From NCBI RefSeq assembly GCF_025566885.1, contig NZ_JAOQJQ010000002.1, positions 310,001 to 374,000 of the forward strand: a stretch of 64,000 bases of DNA, read 5' to 3'. The DNA comes from Brotonthovivens ammoniilytica. Lineage in GTDB: Bacteria; Bacillota; Clostridia; Lachnospirales; Lachnospiraceae. Made by a program: the position numbers and the translations under genes. Below the pieces are notes generated by a model. It did no database searches. It saw only the letters and a program-made list of their open reading frames with translations, and was not told the origin of the DNA. Shown in pieces: positions 1 through 8,481 of this stretch (positions are counted from its first letter, which is position 1; each line of letters begins with the position of its first letter).

Positions 1-742
1 ACCAGGATGCCAGACGTTTTTTTGCCGCCTGCAGACACCATGCAAAGCTCCCTCCTATGATGCCGAAAATAACAGCGGTAATTATAAGTTTAACAATCGT
101 ATCAGGTGTAAAAACCAGTTTGTCGCTGACGATTACAGAAAATTTTTCCAGTCCCAGCAGATGGGAGGTAAAACCGGCGGTAAAGGAGGCGGCAAGACAG
201 GGAATGACTGCCTCGTAAAAAAGGCTTCCGGCCACCAGCACCTCCAGTGCAAAAAATACTGCGGCCAGCGGGGTCTGAAAAAGACCTGCAAAACCTGCAG
301 CCATTCCTATCAGAAGATAAAGGCGGGCATTGTTCTGTACATGAAGTTTTCTTCCTATAGTGTGAGAAATTGCAGCTCCCATCTGTACGGCAACGCCTTC
401 CCGCCCGGCGCTTCCTCCAAACAGGTGCGTGATCCAGGTAGTCAGCATAATCAATGGTACGAGAAGTTTTGGAATGTGTTTGTTTTCCTGAAAACCCGTA
501 TCAAAGATCAGTCCCATACCTCCCAGGGATTTGGGGCTGAGTTTTCTGTAGAGAAAAAGAATCAGCAGTCCGGCCGGACCAAGAAACGGCAGAAGAAGAT
601 ATAGGTGTTCCTGGCGAAAATCGGTGATTGTGAGAAGTACACGGCCAAACAGAGCGTCAACGGCGCCGATGATCAGGCCGATAAGGATGGCTGCAAGGGT
701 ATGTATCAGAATGGTTTTATAATAAAGGAACGATTTTTTCAT
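1..742 (-). CDS. ClC-family anion channel/transporter, partial (probably fluoride-type)
   Basis: This minus-strand gene starts at 742 (ATG behind a GAGAGGAT ribosome binding site) and runs off the left edge of the window, so the C-terminal part is missing. About 247 residues are visible, with several hydrophobic helices. The ClC gating-glutamate motif appears as GREGVAVQMG, and the position of the usual GSGIP anion-coordinating motif reads GGMGLIFD, with Met in place of Ser. Those two features resemble the fluoride-exporting CLC-F branch rather than chloride channels; this assignment is inference. In that family the protein is an inner-membrane F-/H+ antiporter protecting against fluoride. 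I looked for a fluoride riboswitch in the upstream gap and saw none. It is divergent from the dlt operon. Confidence 0.8.
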   Translation of the reverse strand, partial: MKKSFLYYKTILIHTLAAILIGLIIGAVDALFGRVLLTITDFRQEHLYLLLPFLGPAGLLILFLYRKLSPKSLGGMGLIFDTGFQENKHIPKLLVPLIMLTTWITHLFGGSAGREGVAVQMGAAISHTIGRKLHVQNNARLYLLIGMAAGFAGLFQTPLAAVFFALEVLVAGSLFYEAVIPCLAASFTAGFTSHLLGLEKFSVIVSDKLVFTPDTIVKLIITAVIFGIIGGSFAWCLQAAKKRLASW

Positions 743-1072
743 AAGTAAAATCCTCTCATTTGAAACATTAGATTGGTATAATTTGAGTTTTTCGGGAAAT
801 ATAGTTTTCAACAAAATTTTCCTTAACAATTAATGCTGGTTTTTGTATAAAATTATGAAACATGGTTCATTATACATTGATTTTGAAGGGGTTACAACTG
901 TATAAAAAGTCTGAATTTGTATCATTTTTGTCCCATAAATCTGAAGAATGGAAATGAATTTATGAGACATTCTTAAGAATTAGTTAATTAATATTATCTT
1001 TGCTTTAAATGGGATGAAAATTAAAATTTTACAGGTATAATGGATACAGATATCAGGACGGAGGTAAAACCG
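743..1072. promoter_or_regulatory. Divergent intergenic region with dlt promoter and a 12-bp palindrome
   Basis: This 330-bp AT-rich gap separates the ClC gene from dltA. A perfect TATAAT lies at 1036-1041, giving a start site near 1048 and a leader of about 25 bases; no good -35 is seen 17 bases upstream, so an activator may be needed. A perfect palindrome ATTCTTAAGAAT (969-980) followed by a TTAATTAA block sits about 55 bp upstream of the -10 and could be an operator. No gene was found here. Confidence 0.5.
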
Positions 1073-2584
1073 ATGAAGAACATATTAGAATATCTGGAAC
1101 GGACAACAGATACTTGTGGGGAAAAAATCGCTGTTGCCGATCAGCATGAAGAGATCAGTTTTCATGAACTGAGTATGTATGCCAAGCGGATTGGCAGCCG
1201 CATCAGTCAGTTAAAATACAGGAATGCGCCGGTGGCAGTTTTACTTGATAAAACCCCAAGATGTGCAGCTGCATTTCTGGGAGTTGTGTACAGTGGAAAT
1301 TTTTATGTGGTAATTGATTCTTTTATGCCGGCAGACAGAATTAATAAGATTTTTAAGACACTGAATCCCAAGGCGCTGGTAACTGATTATGCCCATAAAG
1401 AACTTGCGGAAAATCTTTCACATCCGGGAGAAATTATATGGCTGGAGGATGCTGTAGAGACTCCGGTGGATGCAGAAGCATTAAGTGAGATTCGAAAAAG
1501 AAGTATTGATACGGATCCGCTTTATGCACTTTTTACATCGGGTTCCACGGGGATGCCTAAGGGAACCGTTATCAGCCACAGAGCGGTTATAGCGTATTCA
1601 GAATGGGTGGAAAGTACATTTAATATTGATGAAAATACTGTTTTTGGAAGTCAGACACCCTTTTATTTCAGCATGTCTGTGACAGATTTTTATAGTACAA
1701 TCCGAACCGGCGCGCGTCTTCAGATTATTCCGAAAATGCTGTTTTCGTTTCCGATGCAGCTGATTGATTATATGAATGAGTATAAAGTAAATACAATTTA
1801 CTGGGTACCGTCTGCGCTGGGCCTTGTTGCAAACTGGAAGGCCTTGGATTATGCAGATCTGAAGTATGTAAATAAGATATTATTTGCCGGAGAGGTAATG
1901 CCGGTGAAACATTTGAATTATTGGAAATCAAAGCTGCCGGATGCCTTTTATGCAAATTTATTTGGACCTACAGAGACTACAGATATCTGTACGTACTATG
2001 TGGTAGACCGTACATTTGCAGATGATGAATCTCTTCCAATCGGCCGTTCCTGTGATAACTGTGATGCATTAGTGCTTACGGATGACGGAAGAGAGGCCGC
2101 CCCCGGGGAAGAAGGTGAACTGTGTGTCAGAGGCTCTTTTCTGGCCGAAGGATACTACAACAATCCGGAGAAAACAGCGGATGTATTTGTCCAGAATCCG
2201 TTAAATTCAGCATATCCGGAACGAATCTACAAGACAGGAGATCTGGTGAAAGTAAATGAACGTGGAGAATTTATTTATATTTCGCGGAAAGATTTTCAGA
2301 TAAAACATATGGGATACCGTATTGAGCTGGGCGAAATAGAGGCGTCTGCCTGGTCGGTAGAGAAGATCAAAAACTGTGCCTGCGTATATGACGATACCGT
2401 TGATAAAATCATTTTTATATATGAAGGTAAAGTAAAGAAGAATGAACTGATGACTGCCATGTGGAAGAAAATTCCCACATATATGCAGCCAAATGAACTG
2501 ATCCGAGTAAAACAAATGCCGTTTAATGCCAACGGAAAAATAGACCGGGCGCATTTAAAGAAGCATTATCAGGATTATATGTAA
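1073..2584 (+). CDS. dltA: D-alanine--carrier protein ligase DltA
   Basis: This is a 503-residue adenylate-forming enzyme that activates D-alanine with ATP and loads it on the phosphopantetheine of the DltC carrier in the cytoplasm. The AMP-binding signature FTSGSTGMPKG lies near residues 153-163, GELCVRG and YKTGD core motifs follow, and the C-terminal catalytic lysine sits in NANGKIDR near residue 489. The length matches the family (about 500). An upstream in-frame ATG at 1040 overlaps the -10 box and has no ribosome binding site; the ATG at 1073 has GGAGG eight bases upstream and is preferred. It is first in an operon with carrier, MBOAT and DltD-like genes, which supports the D-alanylation role over a stand-alone peptide synthetase module. 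Confidence 0.9.
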   Translation: MKNILEYLERTTDTCGEKIAVADQHEEISFHELSMYAKRIGSRISQLKYRNAPVAVLLDKTPRCAAAFLGVVYSGNFYVVIDSFMPADRINKIFKTLNPKALVTDYAHKELAENLSHPGEIIWLEDAVETPVDAEALSEIRKRSIDTDPLYALFTSGSTGMPKGTVISHRAVIAYSEWVESTFNIDENTVFGSQTPFYFSMSVTDFYSTIRTGARLQIIPKMLFSFPMQLIDYMNEYKVNTIYWVPSALGLVANWKALDYADLKYVNKILFAGEVMPVKHLNYWKSKLPDAFYANLFGPTETTDICTYYVVDRTFADDESLPIGRSCDNCDALVLTDDGREAAPGEEGELCVRGSFLAEGYYNNPEKTADVFVQNPLNSAYPERIYKTGDLVKVNERGEFIYISRKDFQIKHMGYRIELGEIEASAWSVEKIKNCACVYDDTVDKIIFIYEGKVKKNELMTAMWKKIPTYMQPNELIRVKQMPFNANGKIDRAHLKKHYQDYM

Positions 2585-2667
2585 AACAACTGTGTTAAAA
2601 AATGTGTAATAGAAAAAGCTGAGATAGAAAGCAATATTGATATGAAAGAGAAAAGAGGAGATATATT

Positions 2668-2901
2668 ATGAAGGATCAAATTATTGAAATATTAGAAGAT
2701 TTAAAACCGGGCGTAGATTTTTCCAAAGAGGAGCATCTGATTGACGATCATATATTAGAGTCCATGATGATGATTCAGCTGGTGGCATCTTTAAATGATG
2801 AGTTTGATGTTGAGATTACGCCCAGGGACATCGTTCCTGAAAATTTCCAGTCTGTTCAGGCAATTTATGATCTTGTTGAAAGATTACTGGAGGATGAGTA
2901 A
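2668..2901 (+). CDS. dltC: D-alanyl carrier protein DltC
   Basis: This 77-residue acyl-carrier-type protein accepts D-alanine from DltA on a 4'-phosphopantetheine arm. The modifiable serine is S32 in the context HILESMMM; most DltC proteins have Asp immediately before this serine (DS motif), here it is Glu. The size and acidic character fit a carrier. A GAGGAG ribosome binding site precedes the ATG. It lies between dltA and dltB, not after dltB as in the Bacillus/Staphylococcus order. Confidence 0.85.
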   Translation: MKDQIIEILEDLKPGVDFSKEEHLIDDHILESMMMIQLVASLNDEFDVEITPRDIVPENFQSVQAIYDLVERLLEDE

Positions 2902-2915
2902 AGGAGAAATGACCC

Positions 2916-4502
2916 GTGCAGTATAATACCTTTGTATTTTTAGGATTATTTATGGGACTGACTCTGCTTGCCTACTATGCTGCGCCCCTGAAGGTTCGAT
3001 GGGGCGTACTTTTAGGCGCAAGTATTGTCTTTTACCTGGTTGGCGGCCGCCAGCTGATTTTTATTGTATGTCTTACGGCGCTTGTGGTTTACCTGGCGGC
3101 CAGAGGGCTTGAGCGGATAACTGTAACTGCAAAGCAGAAAAGAAAGGAGCTCCCAAAGGAGGAGCGTAAGGCATTTAAAGCGCAGACTGCAAAAAAGAAA
3201 AAACGTCTTTTGGCTGCAGCCTGCATTTTTAGTGTGGGATTACTGTTATTCTTAAAATATTTTAACTTTTTTGGCAGCAGTTTGAACGAATTATGGCTCA
3301 AACTAAAGCTTTCCTGGGAAATTCCGTATCTGCATTTATTGCTGCCCCTTGGAATTTCATTTTATACATTATCTGCAGTAAGTTATCTTGCGGATGTATA
3401 CTGGGAAAAATATCCTGCTGAAAAAAATTATTTTAAGTTACTTCTGTTTTTAATTTTCTTTCCTATTATTGTGGAAGGACCTATCTCCAGATATAATCAG
3501 CTGGCAGGCCAGCTTTATGAAGGGCATCGGTTTGACTATCATAAATTTACATACGGACTGCAGCTGATTGTATGGGGATTGTTTAAAAAGATGGTAATCG
3601 CAGACCGGTTAAACGGTGTGGCCAGTGTGGTTTTTGGAAGTTATCAGGAGCATGGCGGGCTGGCAGTGGCTCTGGGAATTTTGTGTTATACTATTCAGCT
3701 GTATACAGAGTTTTCAGGTTGTATGGATATGGTTACAGGGTGCGCTCAGATGTTTGGCATTACTCTGGCTGAGAACTTTCAGCGCCCGTTTTTCTCACGA
3801 AATATTAATGAGTTCTGGAGGCGCTGGCATATTACGCTGGGAGCCTGGCTGAGAGATTATATTTTTTACCCGATTTCATTGAGTAAATTTTTCCAGAATC
3901 TCAGCAAAGCTGCCAGAAAACGTTTTAATGAATATTTTGCAATGACCCTTCCGGCAGCGGTAGCTCTGTTTGCAGTCTGGATCTGCAATGGTATATGGCA
4001 TGGCGCAGAATGGAAATATATTGTATATGGTTTATATTATTATATCATTATGCAGATTGGGGTACTGGCAGAGCCTTTATTCAAACGGATTTGCGGCGTG
4101 CTCCATTTAAACCGGGCGGAAAATAAAGTGTTTCATAAGTTTCAGGTAGTCAGAACCTGTATTTTTGTGGGCTTTGGAATGCTTATATTCAGGGCACAGG
4201 ATTTGAGAGCTGCCGGACATATGTTTTTATCTTTATTTGACCGGGCCAAATGGGGGGCGGTGGAGTTTTTCTGGGATATCGGTTTAAGCCCCTATGACTA
4301 TTTTGTGGCATTATGCGGTGTGATAGTGGTTTTGATTGTTGGAATTTTGAACGAGCGGGGGATTATTGTCAGAGACTGTCTGGCATCCAAAGCGTATGCT
4401 TTTCGGACAACTGTATTGATCGCAGGGGTTATGTCGGTGATTGTTCTTGGCGCTTACGGGCCGGGATATGGAGCAGTTGACTTTATTTATGCACAGTTTT
4501 AG
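2916..4502 (+). CDS. dltB: D-alanyl transfer protein DltB (MBOAT family)
   Basis: This 528-residue polytopic membrane protein belongs to the membrane-bound O-acyltransferase family. In DltB the fold makes a channel that lets DltC-bound D-alanine be handed to the outer face of the membrane. The MBOAT core is visible as NEFWRRWHITLGAWLRDYIF near residue 305 with a conserved His, and the second motif GIWHG lies near residue 360. The start is GTG at 2916, nine bases after AGGAG. A long basic stretch (residues about 70-95) is a cytoplasmic loop. The gene is 14 bp behind dltC. The length is larger than typical DltB (about 400), closer to alginate-acetylase-like MBOATs, but the operon favours the DltB role. 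Confidence 0.85.
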   Translation: MQYNTFVFLGLFMGLTLLAYYAAPLKVRWGVLLGASIVFYLVGGRQLIFIVCLTALVVYLAARGLERITVTAKQKRKELPKEERKAFKAQTAKKKKRLLAAACIFSVGLLLFLKYFNFFGSSLNELWLKLKLSWEIPYLHLLLPLGISFYTLSAVSYLADVYWEKYPAEKNYFKLLLFLIFFPIIVEGPISRYNQLAGQLYEGHRFDYHKFTYGLQLIVWGLFKKMVIADRLNGVASVVFGSYQEHGGLAVALGILCYTIQLYTEFSGCMDMVTGCAQMFGITLAENFQRPFFSRNINEFWRRWHITLGAWLRDYIFYPISLSKFFQNLSKAARKRFNEYFAMTLPAAVALFAVWICNGIWHGAEWKYIVYGLYYYIIMQIGVLAEPLFKRICGVLHLNRAENKVFHKFQVVRTCIFVGFGMLIFRAQDLRAAGHMFLSLFDRAKWGAVEFFWDIGLSPYDYFVALCGVIVVLIVGILNERGIIVRDCLASKAYAFRTTVLIAGVMSVIVLGAYGPGYGAVDFIYAQF

Positions 4503-4519
4503 GAGTACAAAGATCAGAT

Positions 4520-5584
4520 ATGGAAGAAAATAAGCAGATAACATTACGGAAAAAAATAATTTATACGATTTCATTTGCTGTGATCCTGGTCCTTGTTTTG
4601 AGTGTACTTTCCCAGCTGCTGATACGTGCGGGAAATACAAAGAACACAGTGGGGAATTTTAATTCTCATGGGATTTTTGCCGAAGAAGATAATATAATTG
4701 ACGTGGTTGCTATTGGAAACAGTAATTACTATAGTGGTCTGGCCGCCAATCAGATGTGGGAGGAGCATGGGATTACCGCCTATGTCTGGGGAGAGGCCAG
4801 CCAGAGAATTTATGAAACACGCCACAATCTGGAAAAGATCTTTAAGCATCAGTCTCCAAAGATAGTATTTTTGGAGCCCAGCTGTATTTTCAGAGAAAAA
4901 AGTACGGCAGATAATCTGAGTCAAAAGTTAAAAAGTGATGCATCAGCGCTGTTTCCGGCATTTACTTATCATTCCCGCTGGAGGCTTCTTTTTCCAAATC
5001 GCTGGAAAAGCTGGACTATGGATATGAAATGCGTGGGACACGGGTCAAATGCAAGACTTGGGGTGCATGCGTATAAAGAGAAAGACTGGATGAAGGACAG
5101 CAGGGAAAAGGCGGAAGTAAATCCACTGGCAAGACGTGAACTTGAGAAATGTATTCAGCTTTGTAAAGAAAATGGAGCCATCCCGGTTCTGCTGGCAGTT
5201 CCAGGGCCTCATGACTGGGATATGAAGCGATATAATACAATTAAGGAAATTGCTGATTCTCAGGATGTAGAGCTTTTAGATATGAATCACCATCTGGATG
5301 AATTAGAACTTGACTGGAAGAAAGATACACCGGACGGAGGGTATCATCTGAATTACTGGGGAGCTCAGAAAGTGACTGCATTTGTGGGAAATTATCTTGC
5401 AGAAACCCAGAAGCTGCCAGATCATAGAGGAGATGAGGCATACCGGCAGTGGGATGAAGATTGTAAAACTTATAATGATGCTCTGCAGCAGCGTTTGAAT
5501 AAAAAGAAAGAGAAAAAGGAGCATAAACAGCCTGTAAAGAAAAAACCGGGAAAGAAGTTTGGTATGAAAGATTTGAGAGTGTAA
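4520..5584 (+). CDS. dltD: DltD-like SGNH-fold protein of the D-alanylation operon
   Basis: The 354-residue protein has one N-terminal membrane anchor (residues about 14-35) and an extracytoplasmic SGNH/GDSL-type domain. The nucleophile block reads VVAIGNSNYYSG near residue 66 and the Asp/His block reads DGGYHLNYWGAQK near residues 272-284. This layout matches DltD, which works outside the membrane with DltB in D-alanine transfer to teichoic acids. The C-terminus is a Lys-rich tail. It is the last gene of the operon, 17 bp after dltB. Overall it is divergent from Bacillus DltD, so the symbol relies partly on position. Confidence 0.7.
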   Translation: MEENKQITLRKKIIYTISFAVILVLVLSVLSQLLIRAGNTKNTVGNFNSHGIFAEEDNIIDVVAIGNSNYYSGLAANQMWEEHGITAYVWGEASQRIYETRHNLEKIFKHQSPKIVFLEPSCIFREKSTADNLSQKLKSDASALFPAFTYHSRWRLLFPNRWKSWTMDMKCVGHGSNARLGVHAYKEKDWMKDSREKAEVNPLARRELEKCIQLCKENGAIPVLLAVPGPHDWDMKRYNTIKEIADSQDVELLDMNHHLDELELDWKKDTPDGGYHLNYWGAQKVTAFVGNYLAETQKLPDHRGDEAYRQWDEDCKTYNDALQQRLNKKKEKKEHKQPVKKKPGKKFGMKDLRV

Positions 5585-5622
5585 ATGAGATTGTGAAGAG
5601 AAGGACCTGTTGACAAACCAGG

Positions 5623-5673
5623 AAAAAGTGACCTGCTGTAGCCTATTATATCAATTACAGAAGGTCACTTTTT
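5623..5673. terminator. Bidirectional terminator after the dlt operon
   Basis: A long hairpin has outer arms AAAAAGTGACCT (5623-5634) and its exact complement (5662-5673), with an inner CTGTA/TACAG stem. It ends in a T run on both strands and lies between the convergent dltD and AlbA_2 genes. Confidence 0.75.
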
Positions 5674-5725
5674 ATGATGGGATACTCCCGTGGAAAATCC
5701 TTCGGATCATGCAATTTTCAAAAAA

Positions 5726-7405
5726 TTATTGTTTCAAATTGTTTAAATGCCATTTTGCATACCTATTAGTTCCAGTTGTAACAATAATTTCATCCCGTTT
5801 CATTGCCTGTAATAAATTTGAAACTTTCTTCGATTTCTGTTCTTCACTCAGTACTTCTGGCAAAGCCCTCTCTAAAACTGCCATTAAATCTTTTTTACTG
5901 GCTTTCCCCATTGATTGCAGTGCTTTTACAATCAACTGCTTACAAATATCATCATCTAAACCTTTATTACGAACATACTCGGCCTTCTGCCCAACCATAT
6001 CTGCAACTTTAAAAGAAACAAAAACATTAGGATAACGTCCCTCTACAAGACCATTTTTCTTCAACTGTTTAAAGCTTTCTTTAGAAACCACTTCCTGCTT
6101 TTGAACTTTATCCAACAAAAACACTGTTCTCATATCTAGATTTTCATTGGAGTATAAAAGTTGAGTATAATTTTTATCTAATATCTTCCCATACACAGTA
6201 ACCTTTACTCTATTAATCGTGTTTAAGTCGTAGGTTGGTAAAGGAAAGCATTTATCACGCTGAATCTGATACATCATCGGAATTCCCATTGAATTTGTGT
6301 CAATCATATACAGGTTTACCATGGCATTACAAAGAAACATATTTCTGTAATACGGTGGCTTGTATCCTGGTTCTAATGCCTGTTCGATGGTTTCTGGTAT
6401 GAAAGCTCCTTCATTGATGAATACCAGTCTGTCTTCAAATTCTTCTACGTTGATTTTCCCACGTAAACGATAATCCTGATGAGCAATACAGTTATTGATA
6501 ATCTCTTTAATCAGTTCCGGCTCATATTGATCTACTTCATCTGGAAACAATGTTTGTTGTCCGGTAATATATCGGTATTTTTCATTTCTAATTTTAGAAT
6601 ATGCCTTATCTACTGCCAGCAACATTGGCATATCAAAATGTTCATATGCTTTTACTGAATTATCAGCATTATAAAGAGTCCAGGTGATTCTTGGGATGAA
6701 TCCGTCAAAATAGAATTTTGACTCATTTTTTCCAAGTAACAGCAATGCTGTTCTAGTAATGTTCCCCTTTATGGTAATACCGGCTTTGTTTAAAACCTCT
6801 ATGTCAGATAATTTTCTTAAAATTTCCTGTGCTTTTTTTCGATCATTTTGTCGTTTAGAAAAAAGTTCTCGGGCTTTTTTTATTGCATCTTGATCCAAAT
6901 CTTCTATGGTAGCTTCTTTTACAATCTCTTTAGACCAATCCATGCCTATCTGACTCCGGATCAAATCTACCTTATTCATTGGAAGTGGTGATATAGATTC
7001 ATGTTCTCTTGCATATGCTGCGCCTTGCCACGTTGTCGGAATTCCTCTAATTGCTGGTGGTATCTGAAATGCAATTACTCGACATTTTTCCATTGTTAAT
7101 TCGTATATTTCAAGAAATGTTAATCTTTCATTTGTTCCGTTGACTATTTCTTTTTTCAGGCTTTGCAAATTTCCCTGTTTTCTAAATGCTGTTCCGACAT
7201 ATCTTCTATCGTCAGAAATCCCAAAAATCAGCCATGCTTCTTGTAATCCACGCAAGTTTGCTTCATTGCTAAGTGCTGAAAAATATTTTCCAATATCGTT
7301 AAATGAGTAATTTGCTCGTGCTTCTTTAAACTCTATCACTTCATTTTCAAAAGATTCTACCATATAAAGAAGTTTTGCTTTCAATTGCTTATCCGTATAT
7401 ATCAT
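5726..7405 (-). CDS. AlbA_2 (Schlafen-type) domain ATP-binding regulator
   Basis: The 559-residue protein has an N-terminal AlbA_2/Schlafen-like domain (residues about 15-140: ENEVIEFKEA, GTNERLTF, AYAREHESI) and a central region with GHKL-like ATPase features, including EIINNCIAHQDY and NEGAF (residues about 300-345). Its C-terminus is winged-helix-like. This is the architecture of COG2865-type predicted transcriptional regulators and DNA-binding ATPases, which are often near mobile genes. Its target is unknown. The gene is monocistronic, more AT-rich than its neighbours, and preceded by a cluster of direct and inverted repeats that may be its own operator. The start has AGGCGG a few bases upstream. 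Confidence 0.8.
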   Translation of the reverse strand: MIYTDKQLKAKLLYMVESFENEVIEFKEARANYSFNDIGKYFSALSNEANLRGLQEAWLIFGISDDRRYVGTAFRKQGNLQSLKKEIVNGTNERLTFLEIYELTMEKCRVIAFQIPPAIRGIPTTWQGAAYAREHESISPLPMNKVDLIRSQIGMDWSKEIVKEATIEDLDQDAIKKARELFSKRQNDRKKAQEILRKLSDIEVLNKAGITIKGNITRTALLLLGKNESKFYFDGFIPRITWTLYNADNSVKAYEHFDMPMLLAVDKAYSKIRNEKYRYITGQQTLFPDEVDQYEPELIKEIINNCIAHQDYRLRGKINVEEFEDRLVFINEGAFIPETIEQALEPGYKPPYYRNMFLCNAMVNLYMIDTNSMGIPMMYQIQRDKCFPLPTYDLNTINRVKVTVYGKILDKNYTQLLYSNENLDMRTVFLLDKVQKQEVVSKESFKQLKKNGLVEGRYPNVFVSFKVADMVGQKAEYVRNKGLDDDICKQLIVKALQSMGKASKKDLMAVLERALPEVLSEEQKSKKVSNLLQAMKRDEIIVTTGTNRYAKWHLNNLKQ

Positions 7406-7607
7406 ATTATTCCGCCTTTCAAAAGTCTCTATGACTAAATTCTATGACTAATCTATGATTTTCTAGAACTAATTTTAATTGATTTTTAGTCCTAGAACAA
7501 GTAATAGAAAAGCAAGAATTGTAAAACTTGATTCTTAGTAATATGTATGTGTAAGAGATAAAGCATGCTATTAGTACTTTATCTCTTAACTTATATGGTA
7601 CTAAAAG
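7406..7607. promoter_or_regulatory. Repeat-rich promoter region of the AlbA_2 gene
   Basis: Three direct copies of CTATGA(CTAA) lie at 7429-7441, 7442-7452 and 7453-7460, about 25-55 bp upstream of the AlbA_2 start. An inverted repeat with arms TTCTAGAACTAA (7461-7472) and TTAGTCCTAGAA (7486-7497, one mismatch) follows, then a perfect 12-bp inverted repeat TAAGAGATAAAG (7552-7563) with 7577-7588. Such density suggests operator sites; which protein binds is unknown. No gene was found in the gap. Confidence 0.5.
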
Positions 7608-7654
7608 AATCCCCATAGAAAAACACTGTCGACTTGTGTTTTTCTATGGGGATT
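7608..7654 (-). terminator. Strong terminator downstream of the CoA-transferase genes
   Basis: A perfect stem of about 18 bp pairs 7609-7626 (ATCCCCATAGAAAAACAC) with 7636-7653 around a nine-base loop. It is followed by T-rich sequence on both strands, so it can end the leftward CoA-transferase transcript. The rest of the 7655-7823 gap shows nothing I recognise. Confidence 0.75.
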
Positions 7655-7823
7655 TCTTTTCGAAAAACCCAGACCAGACTTTTTTGCTCCCCTAAAAAAT
7701 CTGGAAGTACGGGATTTTCTTTTCATATTTATATTATATACTCCACCTATAATTAAGAAAAATTTCCATTTGTGCAGCACATGATCTCTCCCTCAGAAAT
7801 CTGTGCCGGTAATTTTTTGTTAA

Positions 7824-8480
7824 TTAGATCATTGGCTTTAAGTCGTCAGCGATAATTAACTTAGCTTCTGTAGCAGCCTGAATATCTTCTACAGTAAATT
7901 CAGGGTTGTACTCTTTCAGAACAATGCCTTCCGGAGTAACATCCATAACGCCCATCTCAGTAACAATCATGTTAACCTGATTTTTTGCTGTTAATGGAAG
8001 GGTACATTCTTTTAAGATTTTTGGTGCGCCCTTCTGGGTGTGCTCCATAGCAACAATAACTTTTCTTGCACCAACTACAAGATCCATGGCTCCGCCCATA
8101 CCGGGAACCATTTTTCCAGGGATAATCCAGTTTGCAATATTTCCCTTTTCATCTACCTGTAAAGAACCAAGTACGGTTGCGTCAACATGTCCGCCTCGGA
8201 TGATTGAGAAAGAGGTTGCGCTGTCAAAGAACATACCGTCTTTTTCAATACCTGCCGGCTGTCCGCCTGCATTTACAATGTAATCAGCATCCGGATTTTC
8301 CGGATCTACAGCTGCTAAACCAATAAAACCATTTTCAGACTGTAATGTGATTTTTACGCTTGGGTCAAGGTAATCAGGAACCATAGTAGGAAGACCGATA
8401 CCTAAGTTTACAACATCACCATCATGTAATTCTTTTGCTACACGTTTTGCGATAAATGGTTTGATCTCGCTTCTTTCCAT
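7824..8480 (-). CDS. 3-oxoacid/acetoacetate CoA-transferase subunit B
   Basis: This is the 218-residue beta subunit of a class I CoA-transferase, which moves CoA between short acyl groups such as acetoacetate, butyrate or acetate through a glutamyl-CoA intermediate. The catalytic glutamate is in the conserved SENGF block (LQSENGFIG, residues about 47-55), with GIGLPTMVP near the N-terminus and GGAMDLV and GVMDVTPEG further on. The length matches AtoA/ScoB/CtfB. The gene starts one base after the A subunit stop, so the two are translationally coupled. The exact substrate cannot be read from the sequence. It is probably controlled by the PAS/AAA+ regulator upstream. Confidence 0.9.
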   Translation of the reverse strand: MERSEIKPFIAKRVAKELHDGDVVNLGIGLPTMVPDYLDPSVKITLQSENGFIGLAAVDPENPDADYIVNAGGQPAGIEKDGMFFDSATSFSIIRGGHVDATVLGSLQVDEKGNIANWIIPGKMVPGMGGAMDLVVGARKVIVAMEHTQKGAPKILKECTLPLTAKNQVNMIVTEMGVMDVTPEGIVLKEYNPEFTVEDIQAATEAKLIIADDLKPMI

Positions 8481-8481
8481 C

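Noticed and set aside
161..604. Open forward frame of 147 codons
   Set aside because: It lies antisense within the ClC gene, whose minus-strand frame has clear family motifs.
743..1072. Fluoride riboswitch upstream of the ClC gene
   Set aside because: None of the conserved crcB-motif elements could be found on the minus strand of this gap.
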